Source: Streptomyces violaceoruber
GTDB lineage: Bacteria > Actinomycetota > Actinomycetes > Streptomycetales > Streptomycetaceae
Reading direction: 5' to 3'
NCBI GenBank assembly: GCA_000720805.1
Contig: JODI01000017.1
Coordinates: 61,870 to 125,869 of the forward strand
Length of the DNA stretch: 64,000 nucleotides
Part shown: one piece after another, positions 1 to 8,468 of the stretch
Numbering within the stretch: position 1 is the first letter of the stretch
Layout: every line of letters begins with the position of its first letter
Notes under the pieces: model-generated
Database searches by the model: none
What the model saw: only the letters and a program-made list of their open reading frames with translations
What the model was told of the DNA's origin: nothing
Translations under genes and position numbers: made by a program

Positions 1-73
1 GCTGAGGACACATCAGCCCTGCCCCTCGACCGCTGCCCAGCAGGCCACCTATAGGAAGATTGGCGCGCCGACA

Positions 74-129
74 TGAACCACGGCGACGTCCGCACCGAAC
101 ACGACCTCCACAGGATGACGTTGAAGCAC
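74..129 (+). repeat. 56-bp upstream element, copy 1
   Basis: This stretch aligns without gaps to 3502-3557 with about three quarters identical bases. It lies immediately before the likely start of the AraC gene. It could be an operator or leader, or the shared 5' coding end of related regulators (the reading NHxD-R-E is partly kept). Confidence 0.5.
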
Positions 130-153
130 TACATGCGAGGGGATCGGAGGGTG

Positions 154-1188
154 ATGAACAGTACTGGCACGGCGGTCGACGGCCTGCGCGGAGTGTTCTC
201 AGTGGACTCGACCGACCCGGTCGCCGCACCACGGGGACTCGACGCCTTCCGGCGCGGGTGGGAGACGCAGATCGGCGACGACGTCTTCCAACTGCCCGCC
301 TACAGCGCGGACACGATCGGTGACTTCCGGGTCAAGGGCCACGTGGCCAAGGTGCACGGCGCGGCGATCGCCGATCTTTACGCCGCGTCGGCAACCCGGA
401 CCGCGGACGTCCCGGGCGGCGATCAGGATCTTGTGGCCATGTACGTGGTGCAGCGCGGTGCATGGACACTGGGCGGCCCGCCCGGTTACGGCGAACAGAC
501 CGTATCGGCCGGGCAGTTCCTCGTCCGGCACCTCGGGCGCCAGTCGGCCTTCGAGACGACGGCGCACCTCACGGCGAAGTTCTTCGTCCTGCCCCCCGGC
601 GAGCTCAAACCCCTGCTCGGGAACCGGGTCATCACCGGGCCGGCGGACTCGGCCGAGATGCGCCTGCTGACGGCCCTCACGGACATGATCCACACGACTG
701 TGGCCGACCTCGACCCGACCGGTGTGGAAGCCGCCCAGGGCGCCCTGATCGAGCTGGCCAAGGCGGTGGCGAAGGGCGGGTTCGACGACGTGGAGCCTCG
801 GCTGGCTCCCGCGCTCACCCAGGCCGCCAAGGACCTCGCGGACCGCCGACTCGCTGATCCCGAACTGTCTCCTGCGATGCTGGCGCGTGAACTCAACGTC
901 TCCGTCCGTACGTTGAACCGGGCATTTGCCGCCGTGGGAGAGCAGGTGACCACCTACATCCGTCACCGGCGACTGCACGAGGCCCGGCTCGCCCTCACCG
1001 CGCCGTCAGGTCGCCTGAGCATCTCGGAGCTCGCCGCACACTGGCAGTTCGCGGACAGCAGCCACTTCACCCGAACCTTCAAGAAGCACTACGGTCAGAC
1101 TCCTACCGAGTACGCCCGCTCGGCCCGAGCAGCCTCGCTCTCGCCGAACCGGCACCCGCCGGGCCACGGGCCGGCCGAAAGCACGTGA
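154..1188 (+). CDS. AraC-family transcriptional regulator
   Basis: Predicted DNA-binding regulator of about 344 residues. The first two thirds resemble the AraC_binding_2 sensor domain. The last 100 residues carry two helix-turn-helix units, including LARELNVSVRTLNRAF and, near the end, ELAAHWQFADSSHFTRTF, typical of AraC/XylS proteins. The frame is open from ATG 73, but ATG 154 is preferred because a GAGGGG/GGAGG purine run lies just before it; GTG 151 is a possible alternative. It converges with the GMC oxidoreductase gene, so it need not be that enzyme's regulator. The effector is unknown. A 56-bp element just upstream recurs at 3502. Confidence 0.85.
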   Translation: MNSTGTAVDGLRGVFSVDSTDPVAAPRGLDAFRRGWETQIGDDVFQLPAYSADTIGDFRVKGHVAKVHGAAIADLYAASATRTADVPGGDQDLVAMYVVQRGAWTLGGPPGYGEQTVSAGQFLVRHLGRQSAFETTAHLTAKFFVLPPGELKPLLGNRVITGPADSAEMRLLTALTDMIHTTVADLDPTGVEAAQGALIELAKAVAKGGFDDVEPRLAPALTQAAKDLADRRLADPELSPAMLARELNVSVRTLNRAFAAVGEQVTTYIRHRRLHEARLALTAPSGRLSISELAAHWQFADSSHFTRTFKKHYGQTPTEYARSARAASLSPNRHPPGHGPAEST

Positions 1189-1656
1189 CCAAGGTGCGAC
1201 CGCAGTTCAGCGAATGCCGCCAACTCGTGTCCCGGGCAAGGCGGGGCCGCGCCGTGGGCGGGCTGGGCATGTGACCGCGGCGGAATGTCGCGATGAGGGC
1301 GCTCGTCTTGGGTGACCTCACCGGCGGTCCCCGCGGGGCCCTCGGTCGTTTCATCGTTTCGGAACCTCGGCGGTTCCCGGCGAGCTGAGAGGTGATCCAC
1401 CGCCCCGTGGCTCACCGTCGAGTGGTGTTTGCTGCCCGCCTTTCGCCGGCCGACCGACGACGGACCGGCGTCAGCTCCCCTCTTTCGCGCGTATGCGGCA
1501 GCCGTCCCCACATGCCCTGGCCCCGCCGAGCTCGCCGGCCGCCTTGAGTTCAGCAGGCAGGATGCCGGCAGCTGGTCGAAGACTCCGACGGGCTGCCGGC
1601 GGCCGAGGCCTCGGGGATGCGGGCATTGTGGAAGCGCCGTGGGCGCGGAAGAAGGC
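1189..1656. other. Intergenic region without a recognised gene
   Basis: This lies between the convergent 3' ends of the AraC and GMC oxidoreductase genes. Open frames here have no recognisable domain. No clear hairpin-plus-T terminator was seen. Confidence 0.5.
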
Positions 1657-3165
1657 TCAGTCCATCAGTTCGGCGGCCCGTTCGGCGATGGCGTAGACGG
1701 TCGCGTTGGTGTTGGCCGAGGGGATGGACGGCATCACCGAGGCATCGGCGACCCGCAGTCCGGCTGTTCCGTGCACGCGGAGGTCCGCAGGATCGACGAC
1801 TGCATCGCCGTCGGTTCCCATGCGGCAGGTGCCGGTGAAGTGGAAGTAGGGGCCGGTGGCCTTGCGGATGAACTCGTCCACGGATTCGCCGCTCGTCCCG
1901 GAGCCCGGCACCGCTTCCTGCTTGCGCCAATCGGCGAACGCGTCGGCCTCCCCGATGCGGCGTGCCAGGGCCAGACCCTTGCGCATGATCTCCAGGTCAC
2001 GGTCGTCGCTCAGATAGCCGGGGTCGACGACGGGAGCGCTACCGGGATCGGCGTCCGCCAGGCGCACGGTGCCGCTGCTGTGCGGAGCCATCGCGGAGAA
2101 GGCGATGGAGTAGCCGTTGGCCGGCGGCTGGCCCCATGCCGACGGGAGCGGTGCGGCGACGATGTAGACCTGAAGGTCCGGCCGGGCCGCGGCGGGGTCG
2201 CTGTACAGCAGGCCCATCATTTCGGCCGGCGGGTTGGCAGGAACGAACGGCACGGGCTGGATGGCCTCGTACACCACGCCCGCCATCGGATGGTCCTGCA
2301 GATGGGAGCCCACTCCCGGCAGGTCGGCGACGACGTCGATGCCGTGTTCCTCAAGGTGTTGTGCCGGACCGATCCCTGACAGCATCAGGAGGTGTGCGGA
2401 ACCGATGGCTCCGGCGGTCAGTACCACCTCGGCGCTGTCGACGGACAGGTGCTCCCCACCGATGGCGTACTCGACTCCGGTGCAGCGACCCGCGGTGGTA
2501 CGCAGCCGGTGCACGGTCGCGTCCGTGACGACGTCCAGGTTCGGCCGGTCGAGGAACGGACGGATGTAGGCGTCGGCCGCGCTCTGGCGGGCACCGCCGG
2601 GCAGATTCATGTCACTCCACCCGAACCCGGTCTCCAGCCCGCTGCCGATGTCATCGGCGCGTGCGAACCCAGCCTCCACCGCGGCCTCGACGCCCGCCGT
2701 GGCCAGGGGATGGGGTTCCGGGACCGGGGCGACCACGACCGGCCCCTCCGTGCCCCGCACGGATGCATCACGGCTGCGAGTGCTCTCGCTGCGGCGGAAA
2801 TAGGGCAGCAGATCGTCGAAACCCCAGCCTGGAGCACCGAGGCCGGGCCATTCGTCGTAACCGGAGCGGTGTCCCCGCAGGTGGTAGAGGCCGTTGATGC
2901 TCGACGATCCGCCGAGCGCCTTGCCGCGCAGCACGTCAGCGGCCCGGCCTGTACCGGTCTGCACGGTCGAGGCGCCAAGCCAGAGGGACGACGGGTCGAA
3001 TCCCAGAAAGCCCCAAGGAGACGCCATCGTCTCGGTTGCGTCCCGGGCGCCTGCCTCCAGCAGCAACACCCGCACGCCGGGGCGTTCCGAAAGCCGGGAG
3101 GCAATCACGCATCCCGCTGTCCCCGCCCCCACCACGACATAGTCATAAGGGTTCTTGCCCATCAT
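1657..3165 (-). CDS. GMC-family FAD oxidoreductase (choline dehydrogenase-like)
   Basis: Flavoenzyme of about 502 residues, predicted to oxidise an alcohol using FAD. The N-terminus has the dinucleotide-binding VVVGAGTAGCVIASRL followed by LLLEAG. GKALGGSSSINGL is the first GMC signature, LTAGAIGSAHLLMLSGIG the second. The C-terminus VADASVMPSIPSANTNATVYAIAERAA is classic for the choline dehydrogenase/glucose oxidase family. Length is usual for actinobacterial members. The frame reaches GTG 3180, but the adjacent ATG codons at 3165 and 3162 follow AAAGCGGGG and fit better. No betaine aldehyde dehydrogenase or choline transporter is nearby, so a choline substrate is not supported. Confidence 0.88.
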   Translation of the reverse strand: MMGKNPYDYVVVGAGTAGCVIASRLSERPGVRVLLLEAGARDATETMASPWGFLGFDPSSLWLGASTVQTGTGRAADVLRGKALGGSSSINGLYHLRGHRSGYDEWPGLGAPGWGFDDLLPYFRRSESTRSRDASVRGTEGPVVVAPVPEPHPLATAGVEAAVEAGFARADDIGSGLETGFGWSDMNLPGGARQSAADAYIRPFLDRPNLDVVTDATVHRLRTTAGRCTGVEYAIGGEHLSVDSAEVVLTAGAIGSAHLLMLSGIGPAQHLEEHGIDVVADLPGVGSHLQDHPMAGVVYEAIQPVPFVPANPPAEMMGLLYSDPAAARPDLQVYIVAAPLPSAWGQPPANGYSIAFSAMAPHSSGTVRLADADPGSAPVVDPGYLSDDRDLEIMRKGLALARRIGEADAFADWRKQEAVPGSGTSGESVDEFIRKATGPYFHFTGTCRMGTDGDAVVDPADLRVHGTAGLRVADASVMPSIPSANTNATVYAIAERAAELMD

Positions 3166-3180
3166 GTCCCCGCTTTCCAC

Positions 3181-3837
3181 GGCAGCCTTGTCCGACCACC
3201 GAGTCTCAGAAAATCAGCTCCTCGACGACCAAGGGGCCGATGAGGCTTATGCACCACCAAAAGGGCGCAAAGGTCAGGCTGGTTGTCCTCGCGCCAGCCC
3301 TGTGGGTTTCCCAGCCGCGTCCGGGCTCGGCACACAGAAGGCGTGGAACCGGCAGATCAGCAGCGATCGGGCTCCAGTGGCGCCCCGTTGTCCGGGGAGT
3401 CTTGGTTCACGCGCTTCTCATCTTTGGTGTGTACCCGTCCAGGAACAGCCCGGGTGTTCCCTCTGCCGTCGAAGCTTAGGAACACAGCCACAGCACACAC
3501 TTGAACCACCGCGACATCCGTTCGGAACCTGAGCGCCATGGGACAACGTTGGAGCACATGCTTCGGTTCGTTCACGGGCGGGGAGGGTGGCGAGACAGTC
3601 GGCGTCACACGGCGCTGCGGCAGGCTGCTCGCAGCGCCGACCACGTTCTTGCCCTGCCACAGGTGACGGCCTCTTCCCACCGACAGCCGCGTCAACTTGG
3701 GCCGGCAGCGAGGACGGCAGGACCACCAACACGCTCACCGGTGACAGAGCCGGGCAGCGAGCCCGGCACGGTCGGCCCTTGGCGTCGCCGGAAGCAGGGC
3801 CGCTCGGCCGTCAGCGCGGCACGGATAACCTGCGCGA
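3181..3837. other. Intergenic region with a repeat copy
   Basis: No convincing gene was found. Around 3502 it holds the second copy of the element found ahead of the AraC gene at 74-129. Open frames after it resemble no known family and may be a decayed regulator gene. Confidence 0.4.
3502..3557 (+). repeat. 56-bp upstream element, copy 2
   Basis: Copy of the element at 74-129. It contains the 8-bp palindrome CAACGTTG. No intact regulator gene follows it, so this copy may mark a lost AraC gene or a regulatory site for the GMC oxidoreductase gene on the other strand. Confidence 0.45.
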
Positions 3838-4254
3838 ATGAAGCGGATTCAGCGGGCCGCCGGCGCGGTCGCCGGCTCAGCGGTGGGTGACGCCCTGGGC
3901 GGCCCCTTCGAGTTCGGTCCCCAGGGAGCGTTCTCCGCGCGGTAACCCGCGCCTGGTGCCGGTGGCGAGATGTGCGAAGGCGGTGGCTGGGACCCCGGCG
4001 AGGCCACGGACGACACAGCCCCCATGGACGCGGCCCGCCGCATCGCCGCCCTCACCCACGGCGACCGCGCGGCCTGGAAAGGCACCGCGATCTTCCACGC
4101 ACTCATCCGCGTCACGTTCGAGGACACCGACCCCCTCGATGCGCTCCCGGACATCCTGGCTCTTGTCCACCCCGACCACCACGACCGCTACGCCACCGTC
4201 CTCGCGCCCGAGCCGCCGGCGGTTGCGCGTACTGGTGGCGGGCCCCACCCATGA
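3838..4254 (+). pseudogene. ADP-ribosylglycohydrolase, broken
   Basis: The reading begins MKRIQRAAGAVAGSAVGDALG then GPFEFGPQGAFSAR, the N-terminal signature of ADP-ribosylglycohydrolases, followed by TAA at 3943. The same frame resumes with PAPGAGGEMCEGGGWDPGEATDDT, where TDDT is the Mg-binding motif. It then jumps to MDAARRIAALTHGDRAAWKGTAIFHALIR, which belongs far downstream in the family, and ends early. So there is one nonsense codon (probably TAC to TAA), an internal deletion of roughly half the enzyme and a lost C-terminus. It cannot encode an active hydrolase. Confidence 0.82.
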
Positions 4255-4334
4255 ACACCGGCTCGTCCCGCGGGCCGGCTTCGGGCGGTGGGAGCGGAAG
4301 CGGTGTGCCCCACACATGACGCTGCCTCAGACAG

Positions 4335-5432
4335 TCAGGGCCGGTGGGGTGTCTCATCGGCGGCATCTCGCCGGTTGCCGTACTTCTCGGCGAGTCCGCG
4401 GTAGCGCCAGATGGCGGCGGCGATGAGCCAGGAGACCGTGAAGATGGCGACCACGATGTAACCGAGCAGTTCGAAGTGGTCGGCGAGGGAGGCGTAGGTA
4501 CTGAGGAGCCCCTTGGCCCCGGTGGCGTCGGTGACGAGTCCCGCGATGTAGACGCTGGCGATGAACGCGGCCACGGCCACGGTCATGCCGGTGGTGGCGA
4601 TGTTGTAGTAGAGCCTGCGGGCGGGGCTGCGGTACGCCCACGTGTACAGGCGTGTCATCAGCATGCTGTCGGCGGTGTCGAAGGCGCTCATTCCCGCGGC
4701 GAAGAGCAGCGGGAGGGAGAGCACGGCGAGGGTGGGCAGGCCGGACCCGTGGGTGGCGGCGCTGGCGGACAAGGAGAGCAGGGTGATCTCGCTGGCGGTC
4801 TCCAGACCGAGGCCGAAGAGGATGCCGACCGGGTACATGTGCCATGACGAACGGATCAGCCCGCGGGCGCGGTGGCCGAGGAGGCGGTTCATCATGCCTC
4901 GGTTGAGCAGCTGCTGCTCGAGCTCGTCAGGGTCGAGCCGGCCCTGCGTCATACGCCGCCACAGGGCAACTATGCCGGTCAGCACCATGAGGTTGAGCAC
5001 GGCGACGAGCAGCAGGAACAGCATGGCGACGATCTGCGAGACCAGGCCGCCGACATGGCGGAAGGTGCCGATGCCCGAGCCGGCGGCGCCCGCGGCGAGC
5101 GCGACGACGAGGGCGAGGGCGAGGACCACGGTGGAGTGACCCATGGCGAAGAAGAAGCCCACGCCGACAGGTCTGCGTCCGCGTTGCATCATCAGTCTGG
5201 TGGTGTCGTCGATGGCGGCGATGTGGTCGGCGTCGAAGGCGTGCCGCATCCCGAGGGTGTAGGCGAGGGTTCCGGCGCCGGCGAAGGCCCCGGCGCCGGC
5301 CGGGCCGCCGGCGTAGAAGAGGTACAGGCTCCATCCGATGACGTGCAGGGCGGCGATGACGCCGACGATGCCCGTGATGCGCAGCCGTTCGGCGCGGCTC
5401 CATCGGCCGGCAGTGATGGTCGTTGTGGTCAC
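4335..5432 (-). CDS. nhlF: Nickel/cobalt transporter, NiCoT family (NhlF-like)
   Basis: Integral membrane permease of about 365 residues with eight hydrophobic segments. The NiCoT signature HAFDADHIAAIDDTTR lies about 60 residues in (HxxxxDH metal motif), and LGLETASEITLLSLSA follows later. The frame opens at ATG 5456, but AAGGA lies inside those first codons, which favours GTG 5432. It is the last gene of the nitrile hydratase operon, about 160 bases after the accessory gene. In Rhodococcus rhodochrous J1 the NhlF cobalt transporter is linked to a cobalt nitrile hydratase, so the likely job here is cobalt uptake for that enzyme. Metal preference cannot be read directly. Confidence 0.88.
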   Translation of the reverse strand: MTTTTITAGRWSRAERLRITGIVGVIAALHVIGWSLYLFYAGGPAGAGAFAGAGTLAYTLGMRHAFDADHIAAIDDTTRLMMQRGRRPVGVGFFFAMGHSTVVLALALVVALAAGAAGSGIGTFRHVGGLVSQIVAMLFLLLVAVLNLMVLTGIVALWRRMTQGRLDPDELEQQLLNRGMMNRLLGHRARGLIRSSWHMYPVGILFGLGLETASEITLLSLSASAATHGSGLPTLAVLSLPLLFAAGMSAFDTADSMLMTRLYTWAYRSPARRLYYNIATTGMTVAVAAFIASVYIAGLVTDATGAKGLLSTYASLADHFELLGYIVVAIFTVSWLIAAAIWRYRGLAEKYGNRRDAADETPHRP

Positions 5433-5594
5433 ACACACATCCTTGGCAGGGGGCACCGCGCGGTGCCGTCGTCGGCAGTGAGAGGGGGTGGGTGGGCCGG
5501 GTGGGCCGCACCCGCTGGTCGTGAGCCATTCGCGGGTGCGGCCCTGGCGGACGGTACGGAGCGGACGTCCTGGTGGCGCGGGCGTGGGGACGGG

Positions 5595-5903
5595 TTACGC
5601 CCCGAGCAGGGCACGCATCTCGTCCGCCGCGACCAGATCGTGATCGACCAGTACGCGTTCGAGCGCCGCGAGCCAGTGCTCGTAGTACTGCCAGCTGCCC
5701 TGCTCGGTCGCGGAGGCGGCCTCCCATGCGCCGATGGCGTCGATGAGCCGCTGCTGGAACGCGTCCCAGGGGTAGTGGCCGAATTCCGACAGGGCGACGG
5801 CGACGCCGAACGCCCGCCGCTGCCAGTCGGCGTCGAAGGTGGGCGCGTTCATGTCGGTGACGCAGGTGTCATGCAGGGGCGGGGTGGGCGCGGTGGCCTC
5901 CAT
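5595..5903 (-). CDS. Nitrile hydratase accessory (activator) protein
   Basis: Small protein of 102 residues, similar to nitrile hydratase activators and to the N-terminal part of the beta subunit. The conserved core includes FDADWQRRAFGVAVALSE, then YPWDAFQQRLIDAI and YYEHWLAALERVLV. Such proteins help insert cobalt into, or mature, the alpha subunit. ATG 5903 follows AGAAAGGGAA. It lies 32 bases after the alpha subunit stop and before the cobalt transporter. The overlapping longer frame that starts upstream reads through alpha out of frame and is an artefact. Confidence 0.85.
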   Translation of the reverse strand: MEATAPTPPLHDTCVTDMNAPTFDADWQRRAFGVAVALSEFGHYPWDAFQQRLIDAIGAWEAASATEQGSWQYYEHWLAALERVLVDHDLVAADEMRALLGA

Positions 5904-5935
5904 GGGATTCCCTTTCTCTGGTGCCCGGGGGCGGC

Positions 5936-6559
5936 TCAGGCGGCGGGTGAAGGAACCTCGGCGATGCCGATCATCGATTCGGTGGTGACCAGGGCGGCGA
6001 GTTGCTCCTCGGTCATGCCGTCGGTTCCGGCGGGCCGCTGCGGAACGACGAACCAGCGAGAATGACCGCTGCTGTCCCATACGCGCAGTTCGACGGACGG
6101 GTCGAGGTCCAGGCCGGTCTCCTTGAGCACCACACGGGGTTCCCGGGCGGCGCGGGCGCGGAAGGTCGGGTCCTTGTACCAGTACGGCGGGAGGCCGAGC
6201 ACGGGCCAGGGGAAACAGGAGCACAGGGTGCAGATGACCAGGTTGTGCACGCCGGGGGTGTTGGCCACGGCTTGCAGGTGTTCGCCTTCGGCACCGTCCA
6301 TGCCGACGGGGAGGTCGAGTTCCGCGACGGCGGCCGGCGTGTCCTTGACGAGTCGTTCCGCGAACTCCGCGTCGGTCCAGGCACGGGCGACGATCTTGGC
6401 TCCGTTGAGCGGCGTCATGTCGACCTCGAAGTAGCCGAGCACCTTGTCGACGGTGGCGTCGGTGATCACCCCCTTTTCGATGAGCAGGGCTTCCAACGCC
6501 CTTACACGGGCGGCGCTGCGGGCTTCGCGGTCCTCGGGGTAGCCGAACTGCACGGTCAC
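5936..6559 (-). CDS. nthA: Nitrile hydratase alpha subunit (cobalt type)
   Basis: Catalytic subunit, 207 residues, that hydrates nitriles to amides. The metal claw is C-T-L-C-S-C at residues 110-115; threonine at the second position marks the cobalt class (serine marks iron enzymes). The two inner cysteines are normally oxidised to sulfinic/sulfenic forms. The following FPWPVLGLPPYWYKDPTFR and RVWDSSGHSRWFVVPQRPAGT match the family. The GTG start (6559-6557) overlaps the beta stop as GTGA, with GGAGGAA inside the end of beta, which indicates translational coupling. Thiocyanate hydrolase gamma is a relative, but the beta partner here is nitrile hydratase-like. Confidence 0.9.
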   Translation of the reverse strand: MTVQFGYPEDREARSAARVRALEALLIEKGVITDATVDKVLGYFEVDMTPLNGAKIVARAWTDAEFAERLVKDTPAAVAELDLPVGMDGAEGEHLQAVANTPGVHNLVICTLCSCFPWPVLGLPPYWYKDPTFRARAAREPRVVLKETGLDLDPSVELRVWDSSGHSRWFVVPQRPAGTDGMTEEQLAALVTTESMIGIAEVPSPAA

Positions 6560-7308
6560 TGCTGTTCCTCCATCGCGTGGGTGAGGTAGGCCTGGAAGAG
6601 CTCGCCGTAGAGCACGGCACCGGGTTCGGCGAGTTCTCCCCAGATGTCGGTCGGTTCGAAGCGGACGGCGTAGACGGGCATCGGCTCGCCTATGCCGTCG
6701 GGGCCGGTGGAGCAGAAGTAGCCGTAGTCGCCTTCGAAGACGCGCTCCACGGTGCCGGTGCGGCCGCGCAGATTGCCCGGCAGCCGGGTGTGTTCGGTGG
6801 GCGGCACGTCCTTGACGGTCACCCGGTCACCGACGGCGAAAGCCGGAGACGTGGCCGGCCCCTGGCGGGGGGAGTCGCCCTCACGCAGGTAGCGGATGAC
6901 CTGGTCGTCGATGCGTTCGTCCCCGCCCTCGGGCAGGTCGAGTCCCGGGTCCTGGAGATATTCCGCGGCCTTCGCCTCCAGCTCCTCCGCGGTGATGTAG
7001 CCCTGGGAGACGAAGAACCCGCCGATGCCGCCGAGCCACTTCTCGTAGTAGCGGTACTGGAAGTAGGCGAAGGGGTGCATGGCCTCGGCGCCCTTGCGCA
7101 GGTCCGCCCAGGTCCAGACGGAGGAGAAGGCGGTGGGCACGTCCTCGATCGGGTACTGGGGCACGGCATCGCCGAGGTGGGCGCTGAGGCCCATCATCGC
7201 GACGTGGATGCCGAAGACGCGCTGCTCCCAGTCCTCGACGAAGACGCGGGGCTCGTAGGTGACGGGGCCGAGATTTTCCAGGCCGCCCAGGTGGTGCTGC
7301 AGCTTCAT
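6556..7308 (-). CDS. nthB: Nitrile hydratase beta subunit
   Basis: Structural subunit of 250 residues that completes the active site of the alpha subunit. The N-terminal part (GGLENLGPVTYEPRVFVEDWE, then FQYRYYEKWLGGI) is the helical beta domain. The C-terminal part (FAVGDRVTVKDV, then LRGRTGTVERVFEGDYGYF) is the SH3-like barrel. It is slightly longer than usual. ATG 7308 overlaps the upstream DUF1097 stop as ATGA. The beta-before-alpha order is found in cobalt enzymes. The MKLQHHLGGLE start differs from the common MDGIHD start, so substrate range may differ. Confidence 0.87.
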   Translation of the reverse strand: MKLQHHLGGLENLGPVTYEPRVFVEDWEQRVFGIHVAMMGLSAHLGDAVPQYPIEDVPTAFSSVWTWADLRKGAEAMHPFAYFQYRYYEKWLGGIGGFFVSQGYITAEELEAKAAEYLQDPGLDLPEGGDERIDDQVIRYLREGDSPRQGPATSPAFAVGDRVTVKDVPPTEHTRLPGNLRGRTGTVERVFEGDYGYFCSTGPDGIGEPMPVYAVRFEPTDIWGELAEPGAVLYGELFQAYLTHAMEEQQ

Positions 7309-7823
7309 GACTGTCCTTCCGGGGTCGGATCAGCGGCCGGCCGTGCGGTCATCGCGGCTCCCCAGTACTCCGAGGCGATGCCGAACGCCGCGCCCAGAAC
7401 CATGGCCAGCGCCGCGACGAGCGCCGGGTTGCTGATGGATGTGGTGGTGATGTCGTGGCCGGTGGCGGCCACCGTGCCCACCGTGGAGGCGAATCCCCAC
7501 ACGATGGCCGGGAGTTTCGAGAGCAGGGAAATCTTCGACGCCTGCACCATGGCGGCGCTGCCGACACCCACGGTGACGGCTGCGACGGTGGTGCCACCGC
7601 CCAGCGCGTGGATGACCAGCAGTGTCAGCGAGGCGATGACAATGCCGGTCAGGTTCGAGGCGATCGACCTCACCATGCCGTCGGTGCCGGCACCGAGGAT
7701 GAAGAAGGAGGCCCAGGCGATGAAGATGACCCAGACGGGAATGGTCAGGACGGTCGCGGTCATCAGCGTGGCGGCTCCTCCGAGTACGCCGATACTGATT
7801 GACAAAGCATCTAGCTGGCGCAT
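7305..7823 (-). CDS. DUF1097-like membrane protein
   Basis: Hydrophobic protein of 172 residues with about five membrane segments, such as LMTATVLTIPVWVIFIAWAS, IVIASLTLLVIHALGG and ALVAALAMVLGAAFGIAS. The general pattern fits the DUF1097 family of small inner-membrane proteins of unknown function. Family placement rests on pattern only. It is the first gene of the nitrile hydratase operon and overlaps the beta start by four bases, so it is co-translated with the enzyme. A role in substrate or metal passage would be a guess. Confidence 0.65.
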   Translation of the reverse strand: MRQLDALSISIGVLGGAATLMTATVLTIPVWVIFIAWASFFILGAGTDGMVRSIASNLTGIVIASLTLLVIHALGGGTTVAAVTVGVGSAAMVQASKISLLSKLPAIVWGFASTVGTVAATGHDITTTSISNPALVAALAMVLGAAFGIASEYWGAAMTARPAADPTPEGQS

Positions 7824-8021
7824 GGCTAAAACACTCCTCTGACGCCGAGTTCTGACGGCCCGGCGGAATTATGCCCGAACGCGGGCAGGCGATAATTGGC
7901 CCGCTGAGGGATGGAAGAGAATGGGAAGTGATGGCGCGAAAGCGTCACGCAAGGCCCGACTGTTGGCGCCGAATGCGGTGTTTCTGCCCTTCAATTCGAC
8001 GTGGATATCCGCGCTCCTTCA

Positions 8022-8057
8022 GCCCCTGCTGCCACCGCATACGGCCTGGCAGTGGGC
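8022..8057 (-). promoter_or_regulatory. Stem-loop in the nitrile hydratase operon leader
   Basis: On the plus strand CTGCCACCG pairs across CATA with CGG, a CC bulge, then TGGCAG. GCCC and GGGC extend the stem outside. There is no T run after it, so it is more likely part of a leader structure than a simple terminator. Confidence 0.45.
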
Positions 8058-8175
8058 CTGAGGATCGTAAGCACCCTCGGTTCCGATTGTGTCGGCCATG
8101 GCGCGGTGAGACACCAATAGGTTCCGGCTACCGTGTTTCACACAAGTTAACGATGGCTGAATAAATGAAGTCCGG

Positions 8176-8204
8176 AATTGACGGTGGCGGTTTTGTGGTG
8201 TCAA
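8176..8204 (-). promoter_or_regulatory. Candidate promoter for the nitrile hydratase operon
   Basis: On the minus strand TTGACA (8204-8199) lies 17 bases before TCAATT (8181-8176). TTGAC also recurs inverted, making a TTGAC-N17-GTCAA repeat that could instead be an operator. The -10 match is weak. Confidence 0.3.
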
Positions 8205-8468
8205 CGCAGAAAAAGCCGCCCAGGCCTGTCGATGAGGCCACGGGAGGCTGCAAGGTCAATATAGGCACTGGACCAAACAGGTCTTCGTGCGGTTAGTATT
8301 CCGTACCCGGTTTTTCCGGGAACTCGGATCCCGGATACCCGGCCGGGTGATTTGCCCGGCTCCCACGTTCCCGCCTGGCGGGGCAGGAGCCAAGGGCTGC
8401 AACGGACACGCGAGCCACGTTTTCGGACACGAGGGCAAGCCTCGCGCCCCCCTGGAGGAGGTCGGAGT

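Larger units (their letters stand above)
7824..8468. promoter_or_regulatory. Long divergent control region
   Basis: This 645-bp region separates the nitrile hydratase operon from the GlxA-type regulator. It holds a candidate minus-strand promoter near 8176-8204, a strong stem-loop at 8022-8057 and several CCCGG/CCGGG inverted repeats at 8306-8360. No convincing gene was found. The length suggests a structured mRNA leader of about 350 bases for the operon. Confidence 0.5.

Noticed and set aside
1657..3165. Choline oxidation locus
   Set aside because: The GMC enzyme resembles choline dehydrogenase, but no aldehyde dehydrogenase, betaine transporter or BetI-type regulator is adjacent.
5936..7308. 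Thiocyanate hydrolase instead of nitrile hydratase
   Set aside because: The alpha-like subunit could fit, but there are only two subunits and the beta protein has the fused nitrile-hydratase-type helical plus SH3-like layout.
4872..7842. Plus-strand frames of about 400 codons across the nitrile hydratase operon
   Set aside because: They mirror the minus-strand nitrile hydratase and transporter genes and lack any family signature.
7824..8204. Definite cobalamin riboswitch call
   Set aside because: Only fragments resemble the consensus; the complete B12 box and core order could not be aligned by eye, so it is kept as a hypothesis.
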